NCBI GenBank assembly: GCA_019843655.1
Contig: JACDQD010000002.1
Span: forward strand, 11,172,393-11,236,392
DNA from: Lethocerus indicus
Taxonomy: Eukaryota > Arthropoda > Insecta > Hemiptera > Belostomatidae
Length of the DNA: 64,000 nt
Reading direction: 5' to 3'
Under the pieces are notes generated by a model. That model was not told the origin of the DNA. It did no database searches and saw only the letters and a list, made by a program, of their open reading frames with translations. This document shows, one piece after another, positions 52,035-64,000 of the stretch. Position numbers and translations under genes: made by a program. The number at the start of each line of letters is the position of its first letter. Position 1 is the first letter of the stretch.

Positions 52035-53932
52035 TTTAATACGAAAATACCTACCTCGAGCAGTGGTCTGGTTCTTTTAGGCCTTATTTATCGTACGCAT
52101 TTTTTATTTCAAAAGCGTTTATAAAAATTATCGTCCGATTTGGCTGTGGCAGGGTACTGGAAGTATTATGATTATTCGCCATCTTCCTGTATATAAAAAA
52201 AAACCCCGAGGGTACCGCATTAAGTACAGGCGGGGTTTGAAAATGAGGCAGTACAGAAAGCGGAGAATTATCTGGATGCTAATGCTGCTGGTGGGTGAGG
52301 GGCCATTTAAGAAAATGAATAGCGCTGGCGAACAGTGATGGGCTGTGGGGGGGTGGGAGCGAATCATCGCCAGTGGAACCGGAACACAACAACCCTAAGC
52401 CGGAAATGGATGTAGGACTTGGAACAGCTTAATTTGCAAGCGCTTAACGTCTACACGGCCCGGCTCGGAATTTATTTTAATTAATACCTTCTTCTCGGGG
52501 CCCCGCGCCCCCTTCGAGGGTTGATTCTTCCCTTCTGGTGTATTTTTCATTCCCGATTTGTCTCGGGAATATTCATGAAGTGCGGTGAGGATTGGTGTGC
52601 GTTGGTGAGGGTGTTGGGGGGCAAACGGTAACCATGGCGGCGACCTTTAAGAGGGTGGCGTCATGGCAATAACAGCCGCACGGTAGCCGGGGTGTGGAGT
52701 AGGGCCCGTTTCTGGTGAGCCCAGATATTAACATATTTCTCAATTACGCCGGGTCTGAGCTCCGGAATCTGGACGATATAACAGTTTTGCTTGGGGTGGG
52801 GATTGAATTTGTAAATCTATGCATTACTCCTCCCTCTTAAGCTGCCCCGGTCCCTATCCCCCTCTTAACCGACCGAGCAATTCTCAGACTGAGTATTGGA
52901 ATGCGCAAAATTATTCCTACTATCGTCTGCGGTTAATTTTCCACTCGACTTTCAATGCGTACGTAAATATTGAAAAATGCGCCATAAGTATTTAGTTTAA
53001 AAGCTGCTTTTATAATAATAAGAGGCTAAAGTATTTTTGTGTCCTTTAGAGTAATGAAAAAATGTAGGGTCGCGAATAGTATACTATGCATCTGTCAATG
53101 GGAATCCCCTGTCAGGAAATAGATTGGTTTGAGGCTTTCCCCATGCATCAGTTTTTGATCGTATTATACAGCACTTTTGTACGTGGTACATACCAAAGCG
53201 TGTGTCTTAACAGATTATATAAATATTAAGTAAATTATTCTTAAAATATTGGTGACGTAACTTTATTTTAAAACAAATAAAACTTCAATTGAAACCTAGC
53301 TACAAGAATAGGAAGACATAAAAACACCCAATATCTATTGATTGATGTACCTCACAATACCGCATTCGTCCTATCGAGCTCAGATTTTAATATCGCGTGA
53401 ATTCATTTTTCATACTTCATCATTGGAAAGTCGCTTCACTGACTGCTAAAGAGGCGGGCCCGAGAGATTCTGGCGTTGTTGGTTGGACTTACAATTCCGT
53501 ATCCATATTGAACCCATCCATCCGTTTTCCCTGAACCGGAATGGATGGTTGGATTTTTCACATTTTCGTCTCCGGAAAAGTTTATAAAACCGTGAGACCG
53601 TGATAAATTAAAACTGTGGAGCGTTCAAAGGATTTAGGAGCCGAGTGGAGAGATGAAGATGAGGCGATGTGGCCCCTTATCTGGAGGTTCCGCCACTCCC
53701 TCCCCCCTTCGCCTTTCAGCGTTCGAGGCTTATATCACATTTGGGACTTTAATACTCATTTAGCGTGGCAGGATCCCAACTTTCCAAAGGGGGAATATAT
53801 TTTGCTAAGTTTCAGAGTAATACCACACTCCCCACACAGTGCGCTTGTCTTAATAATTTTAATGAATCTTTTGACACCCTTAATGTATCGTGGCCGCACA
53901 AAACTTGCGGTTTATTCTTACAAAAAGCGGGT

Positions 53933-53955
53933 TTGAATAGGTTCAACCTATTCAA
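53933..53955. repeat. perfect 23-bp inverted repeat
   Basis: The arms ttgaataggtt and aacctattcaa are exact reverse complements around a single c. It would form a hairpin in RNA or DNA; no T run follows that would suggest a terminator. Confidence 0.9.
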
Positions 53956-56463
53956 CAATAAAAGGTCGTAAGCGGACTTCGCTATAAATGTATAAAAATA
54001 TATAGAAATATTTCTCTTAACGTTAAATAATATTTAATCTAATGTGTTTTACTTAAAAATTATACACCAATTAACCTATTATATTATTTTATTTACACTA
54101 ATCAGTGTTCATGATATCTGGTTTGGGAACATAGGTATTTTCTGGTTGTATTTGGCGCGGGACTAAACCGGTTTCAAAACAAGGACTGATACCGATAACC
54201 ATAATAGCAATTCCGAATCAATAAATATATAACCTGGAAGTAATATAACCGAATTGTATAGTGTCGTCGCTGTGACTCAACTGGGTACAATTCGGCTCAC
54301 TTTGCGGTGGGCGTTGCCTATTCGTGAATTCTCGTCTACAACCGGTCCGTATTTAATAATTCGTGTAACGCGCGTACGACAGATTAAATCCATAAATTAC
54401 GAGGGGCGAGGGTGGTCCTGATGAAGGGTTAATGTCTGAGGGGGCTCGGCCGGGGTAATGAACAGGCTGATTAAAGGTGAGCCCAACTCATTTCTAAGTT
54501 TGGGGAGCCGCCTACTCCCCACGATATTACCAGCCCGGTCCGCTTTTTAATATTTACCCTAAAAGGCGAATACAGTTTTTATGGCTCCGAGCTTCTTTAT
54601 CTCCGCAGATGGGTTAAACGTCCATGGGCGTCACACCGTATGCACCATATATTTACATCTACAGTGTATCAGCAGTAAATTATTGTCTTCTTTCGTTCTT
54701 GTAAAACCCGCAGAAGTTACTTCGCGTCTATTGCACGGTAAACCTCTTCCGTAACAATAATAATTGGTGGAATATTTTATATCAACATTTTAAATATAGA
54801 AGGAGTTAGCTCTGAATTTATCAACTCCTTTTGAAATATTTTCAGCTTCACACTTTTTCATCTTGAAGGCGGATTACGAACTCAAAAGTTTCGGTCGAAC
54901 TCAAGAATGCTGAAATTTATTGAGCCGCCGACGGAACTGGCCCGAATTTGCATTTAGACCGGACATTTTTAACGAGGCATCTCTCGGCGACCATCATCCG
55001 ACCTGAATGATAGTCACCGGGTGCTATATCCAATGTACCTGCTTCATATTCAAATAACCCTTCGTGTTGATAAACGCGATCGTAAAACTTTATTGTGCCG
55101 CCTACAAATCGTACTTTTACGAACTGTAAATCGCCTCATTGACTATTGTCCTAGTGGAATGACTGAGGTTTCATGTAAACGCATAGTATAATGTGTCGAT
55201 TAGATTCTCTGAGGAAGGAATTTAATTTCACTGTCACAATAGAGACGGGCAGTTAGAGAGCAATACTTTCACTGATCGCCAACTAGATGAGAGAATAAAC
55301 TAAAGAAAATGTCAATGTTATATTATCTTAAACACTATTTATAGAGTCAAAATAAGCATAATAAATATTACATAATTTGATTTAATATATCCAAATGTCA
55401 AGTAACATTTCTAATGACTAATTATTATAATGACATAACCATGGAATGTATTCGACCATGCATGAGATCTATAGTTTTTAATAGCCACATAAATCTGATT
55501 GTCTGAAATAAATACATACATCTTTTATCGCTACATTCGAATAAGAGGCACGTTATAAACTTTCCTTGAGAGTTTCTAGTAGGAGAGAAAATAAAACGAC
55601 AAAAAAAACTCAAATTGTTAAATTAGTACAATGATATTTGAGTTCAGAAACAGTTTTCTGTGTATCTATGATTTATTACATTAACGTGAAACAATTTGCC
55701 ATGTAGTGCAGTACGGTGGGAATACAATCGTTTTGCTGAAGTCTTGGCGCCATGCCAGAAAATAAAACACATTTTAACCGAGTCTCTTAAATAATGGTAA
55801 TTTGAATGTAACAATTCTCCTTTTAGCTGAGACGTCTACCTCGTATCGGCGGTTGATTTAATATCGGCTGTATAATTTTCACTCTGTATATCTGGCCGTT
55901 AATATGATTCGAACCGACAGGGCGCAGATTTATTAATTGCATGATAATATTTCAGAGAAAATATTCATACGTATGACGGCGGATCGCACTTACGCCTATC
56001 ACACATGTCCAGTTGTCCAGTCAATTAAACTATGTGCACTGTAATTTTAACTGAAAACTTTATCCGAACTGTATGTTTGCATTGTTTCGAAACGGTCCAC
56101 ATTGTTGGAGTATATTATTTGAATTTACAAAATGTAAATTAAAATTATGGAATGTCGCGTTTTTGTTATCACTTGCTTGTATTTCAGTTATTGCACTGGT
56201 GCCTAATATGCACTTATTTCTCTCTGTCTGGGTTGTCGGATCGTCTGGAATCGCATCAGAGCTTGCGATTCCAGCCGCATAAAAGAGAAGCCGGGGGCTC
56301 GACTGGTTAACTGGTTCGAATTCGGAATCGGGCCGTAATGGCCGAGCATTGAGTAAACCCGAGTTCTATCCTAAATGGCCCCCTAATGACGGCCGGCTGG
56401 AAATAAAACGGAATTATGGCCACCAGATAACGGCATTCGAACCGTCGGAAATGGACTATCTCG

Positions 56464-56476
56464 CCCCCCCCCCCCC
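56464..56476. repeat. poly-C tract (13 nt)
   Basis: Thirteen consecutive C. Confidence 0.9.
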
Positions 56477-59400
56477 GGTTATTAGGTTCGATACCAATGC
56501 TGGAAATATCACACGGATCTTGCACTACCGGACGCTTGAACCATAAAAATACCTTGCGCTTCACTTACTGTACGCCGACTTCTGATTAACTATTATGTAC
56601 TCGCTTCCGCGAAATGATTGTATTTCATTATTGAATGGAATAGAACCGAATATTTATTTTCTTATTATTAGAAGTTATGGTCTCGAATGATTACATTCAA
56701 TTTATTTATTTATTACATATTCAATTTATTGCTTTTGAAATTTTGTAATCGCTATCTTAGTTTAATTACTAGTGCGTATAATGGGGTTTCCCTTTGCGAA
56801 AAGGATAACTGTTTGGGATTTGGACAACAATCCCAACAATCATTCTCTACGGGCGCTCATGTCCTCCACAAATGAAACAAAATGACTTGGCCAGATCAGC
56901 AAAAACTCGGTCGTAAGTTCAATAAAATTATTTTTATAGCCGAAATTGAGAAAATGTTCCCATTCCAAACTTTATTGTAGACTATACATCACACACAATG
57001 CGACCCGTGTAGTGTCACACCTGTGTTTTCAAATGCCCGACAAGAGAGAATGCTTCGATCCATTCAGTGAGGCTGTAACTCTAGAACTAACTCACAACTT
57101 TTTGTGTGGAGTATTTGTCCGAAGTTGTGTATGTGACTCAGTTTTGGTCGGAGGCGGTCCAGGCAGGGTCGTCTCGTAATACCTTATATCCCCGTCGATT
57201 ATCCTCTTTCTTTGTTTTCCACTCTTGGCTGAGTTGTCCTTTCTGTTTCCGGTCCCGGCTTTTCACATTTCCGAGCACGTAGCCCTCCTCGGCCGAGTGG
57301 TCTCGGCTTCCCGGAATTCGGCCGCCCGAAAAGTTTCACCCTGCGTTTAGCCGGGGAAAATTCCCTGGGAAACAGGATGGGAGAAAAGCTCCCGAAATCT
57401 TGAAACGGTATCCGAACCGCCCATCGTTCGAACTATTTCCATGGATAACGTCCGTCCGCTCGTAGAAGCAAACCTTCAATCTTCGGTATCTATCTTCCTG
57501 TCTCTGGGTCGGCTCTTAAACCTGTGGTTAAGCTTTTAAAGTAGGTAATTGACAGTTTGCTCGGCCGTGGCGTGAGAGGCCCGCTATCTCCCTACCGTCG
57601 ATTTGAAGTTTCCAAATGCCCTGCAATTATCTGCGCTAGTTCCCGGGGAAAGGCCTTATTCGAACATTTGACTACAAAACGTTTTCATATTTGCCACCTA
57701 TTTCATGTACACCGTTAAGTACAGTGTCTTTTATTTGGAATTTTCATACTGCGTACTGTGTGCACTAAAACGGACTTTTGTATACTAGTTATTATTAATC
57801 TTCATACCAATCGTTCGCGGATCTGTTATATAGGAGAAATTAATCTATTATTGAAACACCGTATTTTTCTATTTTAATTAAGTTTTTTGAAACAGATATA
57901 TCTTCGTTCCCGAGAATTGTTTAACTCAAATGTGATAAGAAGTATCAGTCTGTTTAATATGTTAAAAGGAAATGGTGGAAAATAGGCCAAATCCACTTGA
58001 AAGTCTATTACATCCTGTATAAATGATGCAAATTTCGAATGAGCGTCGGCCACGAAAGCTGGTATAATTGTTTGATTAAATCTCTTTGGCTTTTCCCAGA
58101 CAGCGTAATTTCAGACTTGGAAACAGAGTCTGATTGTTTCAAACTAGGCTCCGGGGTTTGCATTGTATTTTCTAGTTGTTAAGTTAAATAAATGTTTGAA
58201 CAATAAGGCGAGTCCTCTCTCCGTCACTGTACCCAGTTAGCGCTTCCTAGTCGCACAATTTACCGGCTGGCTCAGATAACTCTATAAGCGTTTTTCGACC
58301 TCTAACAATTTTAGTGTTAACGCATTTGTCCCTTTCATCATTAGGCCGATTGCACTAATGGGCTCCAATAATTTATTTGTATGTTTTGGCTAGAACAGGA
58401 GTCGGCAAACCGGTATCTCGCGGGTTTTTTTTATGTTGAAAATTAAAACCTACCTACTAAATTAACAATTTTTTTTCTTCTTTCTAAAGGCCGTTTCTGT
58501 AGAGGACGTATTTTTAAAATGTGCCAAATAACCAGAAAAATTGAAGCAGACATAATGATATATAAATTGACTTGTCGGTTAATGACAAACGCTACCTTAT
58601 TGTAGTGACACTCTGTCTTAAACAGTGGTTGGGGCCTCGCCCGGTATCTGGTGGTTCCTGTGGCCTGCCAACGGACGCTGACACGTCGTGTTCCTGAGGT
58701 GGGATGATTTTACGCGAAATTTGGGCTGGTGTAGCGACGAACGTTGGTAGATCGACGGTGGTGAAAACGGAAAACGGGTAGGCCGGGGGCCGAGTCGGCC
58801 GGAAGTAATAAGAGGAGGGGCCTAAATCCTGTTTCTCTCTGGCGGCAGAGGCTCCGAGGAAATTGTCCTCTGTCTGCCGGGCCTACCGGAAATTTCCTTC
58901 CCAGACACCATTTCCACCCCTTTTATATTATTTGCCTTCAATCTTCCCCGCCCGATTTTCCGACGAGGGATGGTCGAGGAATTTTCCGTATGAGAACGCG
59001 TATTAAAGCGATACAACATTTTGAATAAACAAAAAGGCTCGTCTTCGCTTAATCTAGTGCTGTAGTGAAATGACTTATTATTTCTACATTATAAGAAATA
59101 GCTGAATGCCCACTGTGCTACCTGGTCGATTTATTGTCTCCTGTGATGTTACATTCCACATAATTGTTGTTGAGATAATACGCTGACTCAGTATTATTTC
59201 ATTTCGGTTTTACCAAATGAGCAATATGGATAATGTTTATCTTGGTCCATTTCTGTATAAACGGCGGTCAGTCAGTCATTAGGCACGGTACCGGTTTAAT
59301 TACAAAATACGGTACAGGTCCCTCTATATTTTGGGAGAAGATTGAAACTCTTCAAAGTCCATCTACGCTAAAAAAAGCTCTAAAAGCCCATTGTCACTAT

Positions 59401-59642
59401 CCGGAATTAATTAAAAGTGTCGCCGGTTTTCTGCCGGACTTTAATAAAAGCGGCCTTGCTTCTCTCTGTTCTCGATAATTAATTTGTTACAGTATTCAGA
59501 TTGCGAAGGGCGGTGTAGGGTTGGACGGAGGGTTGCCCACTAATATTTCGGGCCTCGCTCTGACACGGAATGGTATTGGGTTCCCCATATTCCTGTTCGA
59601 AAAAGGGGTCCCGAACGTTTCGAAGGTCCATCCATTCCTTAT

Positions 59643-59654
59643 CCCCCCCCCCCC
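59643..59654. repeat. poly-C tract (12 nt)
   Basis: Twelve consecutive C. Confidence 0.9.
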
Positions 59655-62600
59655 AATCCCCTTCCAGTTCTATTCCCGACATGTTTGAGTACTAAAATAT
59701 TTCGTTCTGTTCTAGTTTAATCCATTCACTTGACTATATTTTACACTCTGAACTTTTCTCGCATATTACACCAAAATTAATAAAAAAAAAGTTCTTCCAA
59801 CTCGAAGGCGCTCCAGTCTACAAATGAATGTCCTATTAACTTTTTCATATCTTTATGTTTTTTTTCTTTGTCAATTACAATTTTGAGACTGCAAGAAAGC
59901 CGAAATTTCGGGAGTGTCAGAGGTGGTATTAACACCAACTTTTGTCAATACACATGGGCATTTAGTATTATTTTCCTCTACCTTTGTGACGAATACACGT
60001 GTCGTTACATTGTCATATCGTCGATTAGTATTCAATTGAAAGGTGCGGAGTGAACAACCTGAACTAATTTTAGATACAGCAATCTGCGCGAATTATCTCA
60101 TCAATCACTGACATTAAATCCCTCTTAAATAATTGCTTGTACTTAATTACAATGGAGAATCAACGGTGATGCTTTGGAATTTTGACGGAGAAAATAAATG
60201 GCTCCGATAGTAATTAAAGCAAATGAATGAATCATCAGTATTCATAGAGGCTCTCTTTGGGCGTATAAAACTGAATAGAATGCGTAATCAGAGATGAAAA
60301 CTGACCTTATATTATTTATCGCCGTTATTGGGCTGAATATATTTCAGTTTTCACAGAGTGTGGGGGTTATATTTATGAGTTGTTATAATGAAACGAATCA
60401 AGTGGCTAATGAGAGTAATGTAATAATATATTTTAGTTGAAAATCCTGTATCGATATACGGCATTATATAGTGTCTCCATGACGGATTATTATGGGCGGA
60501 ACTAATAATCCCTTGATTGATTGACTCTTGCCAGATATTCCAATATTATCCATTAAAATAATAACATTATAAGTTACAATTAACTTATATTCGATAGTCA
60601 GAGCTAGTAATCAGTTCAAGTATAAATCTGGATTCAGTAATACAGGCTGGGAATACAATGAATGTATTCTAACTTTCGGGACGTATATATTTCTCAGGAA
60701 TGCGCGCCGATCGATGGATCGATTTATACTTGGGAATCATTCACAGAAATCCTGTTTGTCCAACAGAAAAAACGTTTTTCCATCGATGCACCGGCATCGC
60801 AATCGCTTATTGAAAATCGAAAAGCGATCCGTGAGTCGAATAAAGTGCAACTTTTTTATCCCAGTCCCCGGGTTCCAGGTCTGGAACCGGTCGGGAATTT
60901 CTGGAATTCCTGGATCCAGTCGTCCCGCAGTAGCTCCCCGCTCCCGCGTATATCCAATTCGCAGTGAGTCCCCGGCCCCGAGTTTTTCAACCCCGTTGCC
61001 GAATGAGTTGTAATAAAATTGAATTTCTTACGAACTCGAATTGTTTCACGATCGGCATTTGTAATTGGCGCCGTTGCCGAAGGAAACATTAACCAATATG
61101 TATATGGTGATACTTCTTTTCATCACTTTCTAAAGTCCCTCACTTGGGAGAATAATAAAGTACAGTCGTTGGGTGAAATAATTTCAATACGAATTTAGAT
61201 ATTCAGATTTTAGTACTCATTAATGGATAGTGGTCAGAGTGTGCTGAAATAAACATCTTCTCAGAGAGCATTCATATTTATTTTGGCCTTCTAGCTAAAT
61301 ATAGAGAAAATATGTTTTTTGGTGAATTATTTTTCTAGAGCTAACGTTTGATTTATTAAATCGTTAAAACGTTAAATTTATGTTTATTACTTTTTTTTAA
61401 ATACATACGGACGCAAATAACAAGTTAGGTTCTTTGCTTACATAAATACAAACATATATGCCGTTACGTTACTTGGAATGATTCATCGTTCCGTACCAAT
61501 TTCATCCCCTTAGTACAGTATTTCAGTTCAAATATTTTGTTAGGAAAGGATAGAGATAGTAATAAGGGATGGGTTTTGGTTGGGGGATGGGGCTGGTCGG
61601 TATATAGAATGGGTGTTGAGCTGGGGCTTGTTATATGAGTTAGAACCGGCCCCCTGGGAGTCAGGAGACCTCTCCCTTAAACGTTCATATTCGATTTGTC
61701 GGACGGCTCCCCAGGGACCCTGTCGCTCTCCCGCGGGATCGCCCCCACCCTCCTGTCTTCATTTACCAACAATTTAGTTTCATCCATTCTTCCCCGAAGT
61801 ATATCAATCAATCCGCTGGATTAAACGGAACAGTGAATTTAGGTATTTCGAAGATTCAATATATACGATAACCCCATTCATTCATATTTGATCTCGGGAA
61901 CCCGAGTCAAAAATAATCATAGCAAGTCAAATATAAATGATTGCGTACAAAGAGATGTGATCAGAAATTATTAGTTCTTACAGGACCCCTCTACACCCTT
62001 CCAACAACATTCCTCAATAAATTCCTGACTGGAGGAAATTTTTATTAGAATGGGGTAACAGACACTGCACTGATTTAAGAATAATATTTTTCATTCGTTT
62101 ATGGTATGTGTTCAACTATAGACCGTTTTTTTATGAATAATTCTGTCTGTAGGATGGTCATAGATTTTCCCTCCATCTAAAGTCGTTAGTATTAGACTAA
62201 TTGTTCAACTCTTCTCCTCGCGTAAAGGGAAGTAAGTTAAATTTGCCCGGAACTTCTTCTGGGAAAACGGAAAGATGGAGTATCATGGGGGAAATAATTT
62301 ACCCGAGGGACTGAACGCATAACTAGCCACTCGGGAATACAACCCTTCCCCCACTCACAGACGCATCTTGCCCGGCATCGTACCTCCAAGGGTTCTGGTG
62401 AGGAGAGAGGCCTCGTTAAAAAATATAGTTTGAAGTGTCACTTCTGTTACACATTTCTTCTGAAGCATTCCTCTTTTCGATTGTGTAGCTATGATTTAAG
62501 ATTCTTTGTGAAATCGTATTCTCGAGAAAAAATAAATAAGGGTAGAGATAGAAGCACGACTCACGATAACTAAATATTTAGTTGCTTATGATAATTCTAG

Positions 62601-64000
62601 TGCATTAAACTTAGTTGTGGATCGAATTCTTTTGAAAATATAAATCAGTTTCGCAACCATATCATTTAAAAATATTAGTCTTTCAGCGTTTATCGATATA
62701 GTTCAAATGGATAAACGAATAATCTTTTTAATTCGTTTTAGTGCCGCTTAATAACCTGCTTCTTTCAAAGTATAAATTATCGATTGTTTACTGCCACATT
62801 CGTCGCGGCACTAAGCATTCTGATGGTTGAAAACTCAGTTCCCACAGTTCAGTTAGCTTCCTAGGGAAGTTCTCGCTCTGCGACGCGTCAACGTGCTCTC
62901 GGGAAAATTGTGGCAAATCTTCCTACGCCGTCTTGTAATTGGCAGAAAAACACGGGTAGGTTTTAACAGGGATCTCTGAAGTTGGAACAAAGTTTTAGAG
63001 CGGCGAGTCGTCTGCTGCGCCGTGCCCTGTTGTGTTCTGTTGCAGCAGCCGAATAACAAACTCGGTGACGCCCGTCGGTCTCTCATTAGGCGGCGAGCTC
63101 CAACCCCCCAACCAACCGGCCGACTAATGCGCGCTACCCTAACAAGCTTCCCAAGTTGGAGCCCTTTTTCCCCCCGTCCCAACTTTCCTGTTCCCGCTTT
63201 AAGTGGATTGTCCTCAGCGCCGGCACAGCGCCGCCCTTTTCCCTCTCCAGCCTGTTATCTCCGTCCGTATCGAGTTATTGTCGCTCGAACTCTAGTTTTT
63301 GGTCCCACATCGTAGTGGGAATGAATGTAGAACTTATACTCAGTATTTGTTGATGAGGAATTGAAGTATTTAGTTGACGCTTACAGGATGTTTGAGAGTT
63401 TACCCCATCACTATGATTATACTCATTCTAAGTTATACAAACGAATCTTTGAATCCACCCTGGAAACGTTGATTATTCTGATGGTATTGTTAAATATGTC
63501 AATCATGAGTTTTTCTTTCTTTGTATTTCCCAATATTCTTAACCCAACATCTTCATGGTAATGCACCTATTTAGTACAATTTTTCACCGTTTACCGTCGT
63601 GTCGTTTTTCTATACTTCGAAATTTGGGCCTTGGTGAAAGACCCGAGTGAACGTAAAAGAAGATTTTTAATTTTTCACGAGAGCCGAATCTGTTGGTAAT
63701 TCATAGTTATTTTTTCAGAAGGGTAGGTCTAAATTTTGTTAGGTTCACTCAGATATTAAAATTGGTTGTCACTATGTCACGGTCCACAAAGAACGCTTTA
63801 TCGAGGTCGAGTCATGCAGGTTGAGCCGGAGGCGTTTTCCAATAAAAGCTCGGTAGTGCCCGCTTTTTCATATACACTTTAGGCTACACCAGATTGATTG
63901 AAATATTTGAAAAGCCAAACTTGGCTACTCCTGTGAATAGGTTTTGTCATTTTAAACTTTATGATTTTGTCACAGTACGAGAAGTTCACTTAATATCTAA

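Larger units (their letters stand above)
49108..64000. other. non-coding block to the window end
   Basis: No gene is supported. The first 150-300 bp might be the body of a SINE if the tRNA-like head is real, but I cannot show an end or a target-site duplication. GC-rich islands lie at about 52440-52700, 57200-57640, 60840-60990 and 63000-63300. The TA tract, direct repeat, palindrome and poly-C runs are listed separately. Frames in this block are short and lack family resemblance. Confidence 0.5.

Overview
The window looks like non-coding nuclear DNA from an animal, most likely an insect. It is AT-rich and CpG is not visibly depleted. It carries TA and CA microsatellites and many short C or G homopolymers. 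No open reading frame runs longer than about 155 codons, and none of the frames has a bacterial-style gene layout. The one recognisable coding relic is the C-terminal end of a jockey-type non-LTR retrotransposon reverse transcriptase, a family abundant in insects. I cannot name the order or species.

I find no host protein-coding exon that I can support. The most informative signals are two near-textbook recursive splice sites (ratchet points) on the + strand, at 4210/4211 and 25991/25992. In each, a polypyrimidine tract and CAG are fused directly to a 5' splice site (gtaagg and gtatgg). In each, a gtaagt donor follows exactly 47 nt downstream, as expected for an RS-exon. In insects this arrangement is known from very long introns, so I infer that the window lies inside a giant intron of a + strand gene whose exons are outside it. 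This is an inference from sequence pattern only.

Layout: 1-4184 is AT-rich non-coding DNA. Positions 4185-4263 hold the first ratchet point and candidate RS-exon. From 4264 to 19480 there is non-coding DNA with a 28-bp perfect palindrome (5003-5030), poly-C/G runs and a TA microsatellite (12247-12282). The degraded jockey fragment lies at about 19480-20010. From 20010 to 25960 is non-coding. Positions 25961-26044 hold the second ratchet point and RS-exon. From 26045 to 49040 there is non-coding DNA with a CA microsatellite, a pair of similar TTAATTAA-bearing elements (32509-32558 and 33022-33068), several perfect palindromes and GC-rich islands. A tRNA-like sequence, possibly a SINE head, lies at 49045-49107. 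From there to 64000 the DNA is non-coding, with a 57-nt TA tract, a 20-bp direct repeat and more poly-C runs.

No genes interact within the window. The working model is a long intron punctuated by splicing relay points, with possible cis-regulatory elements and a low load of recognisable transposon remains.
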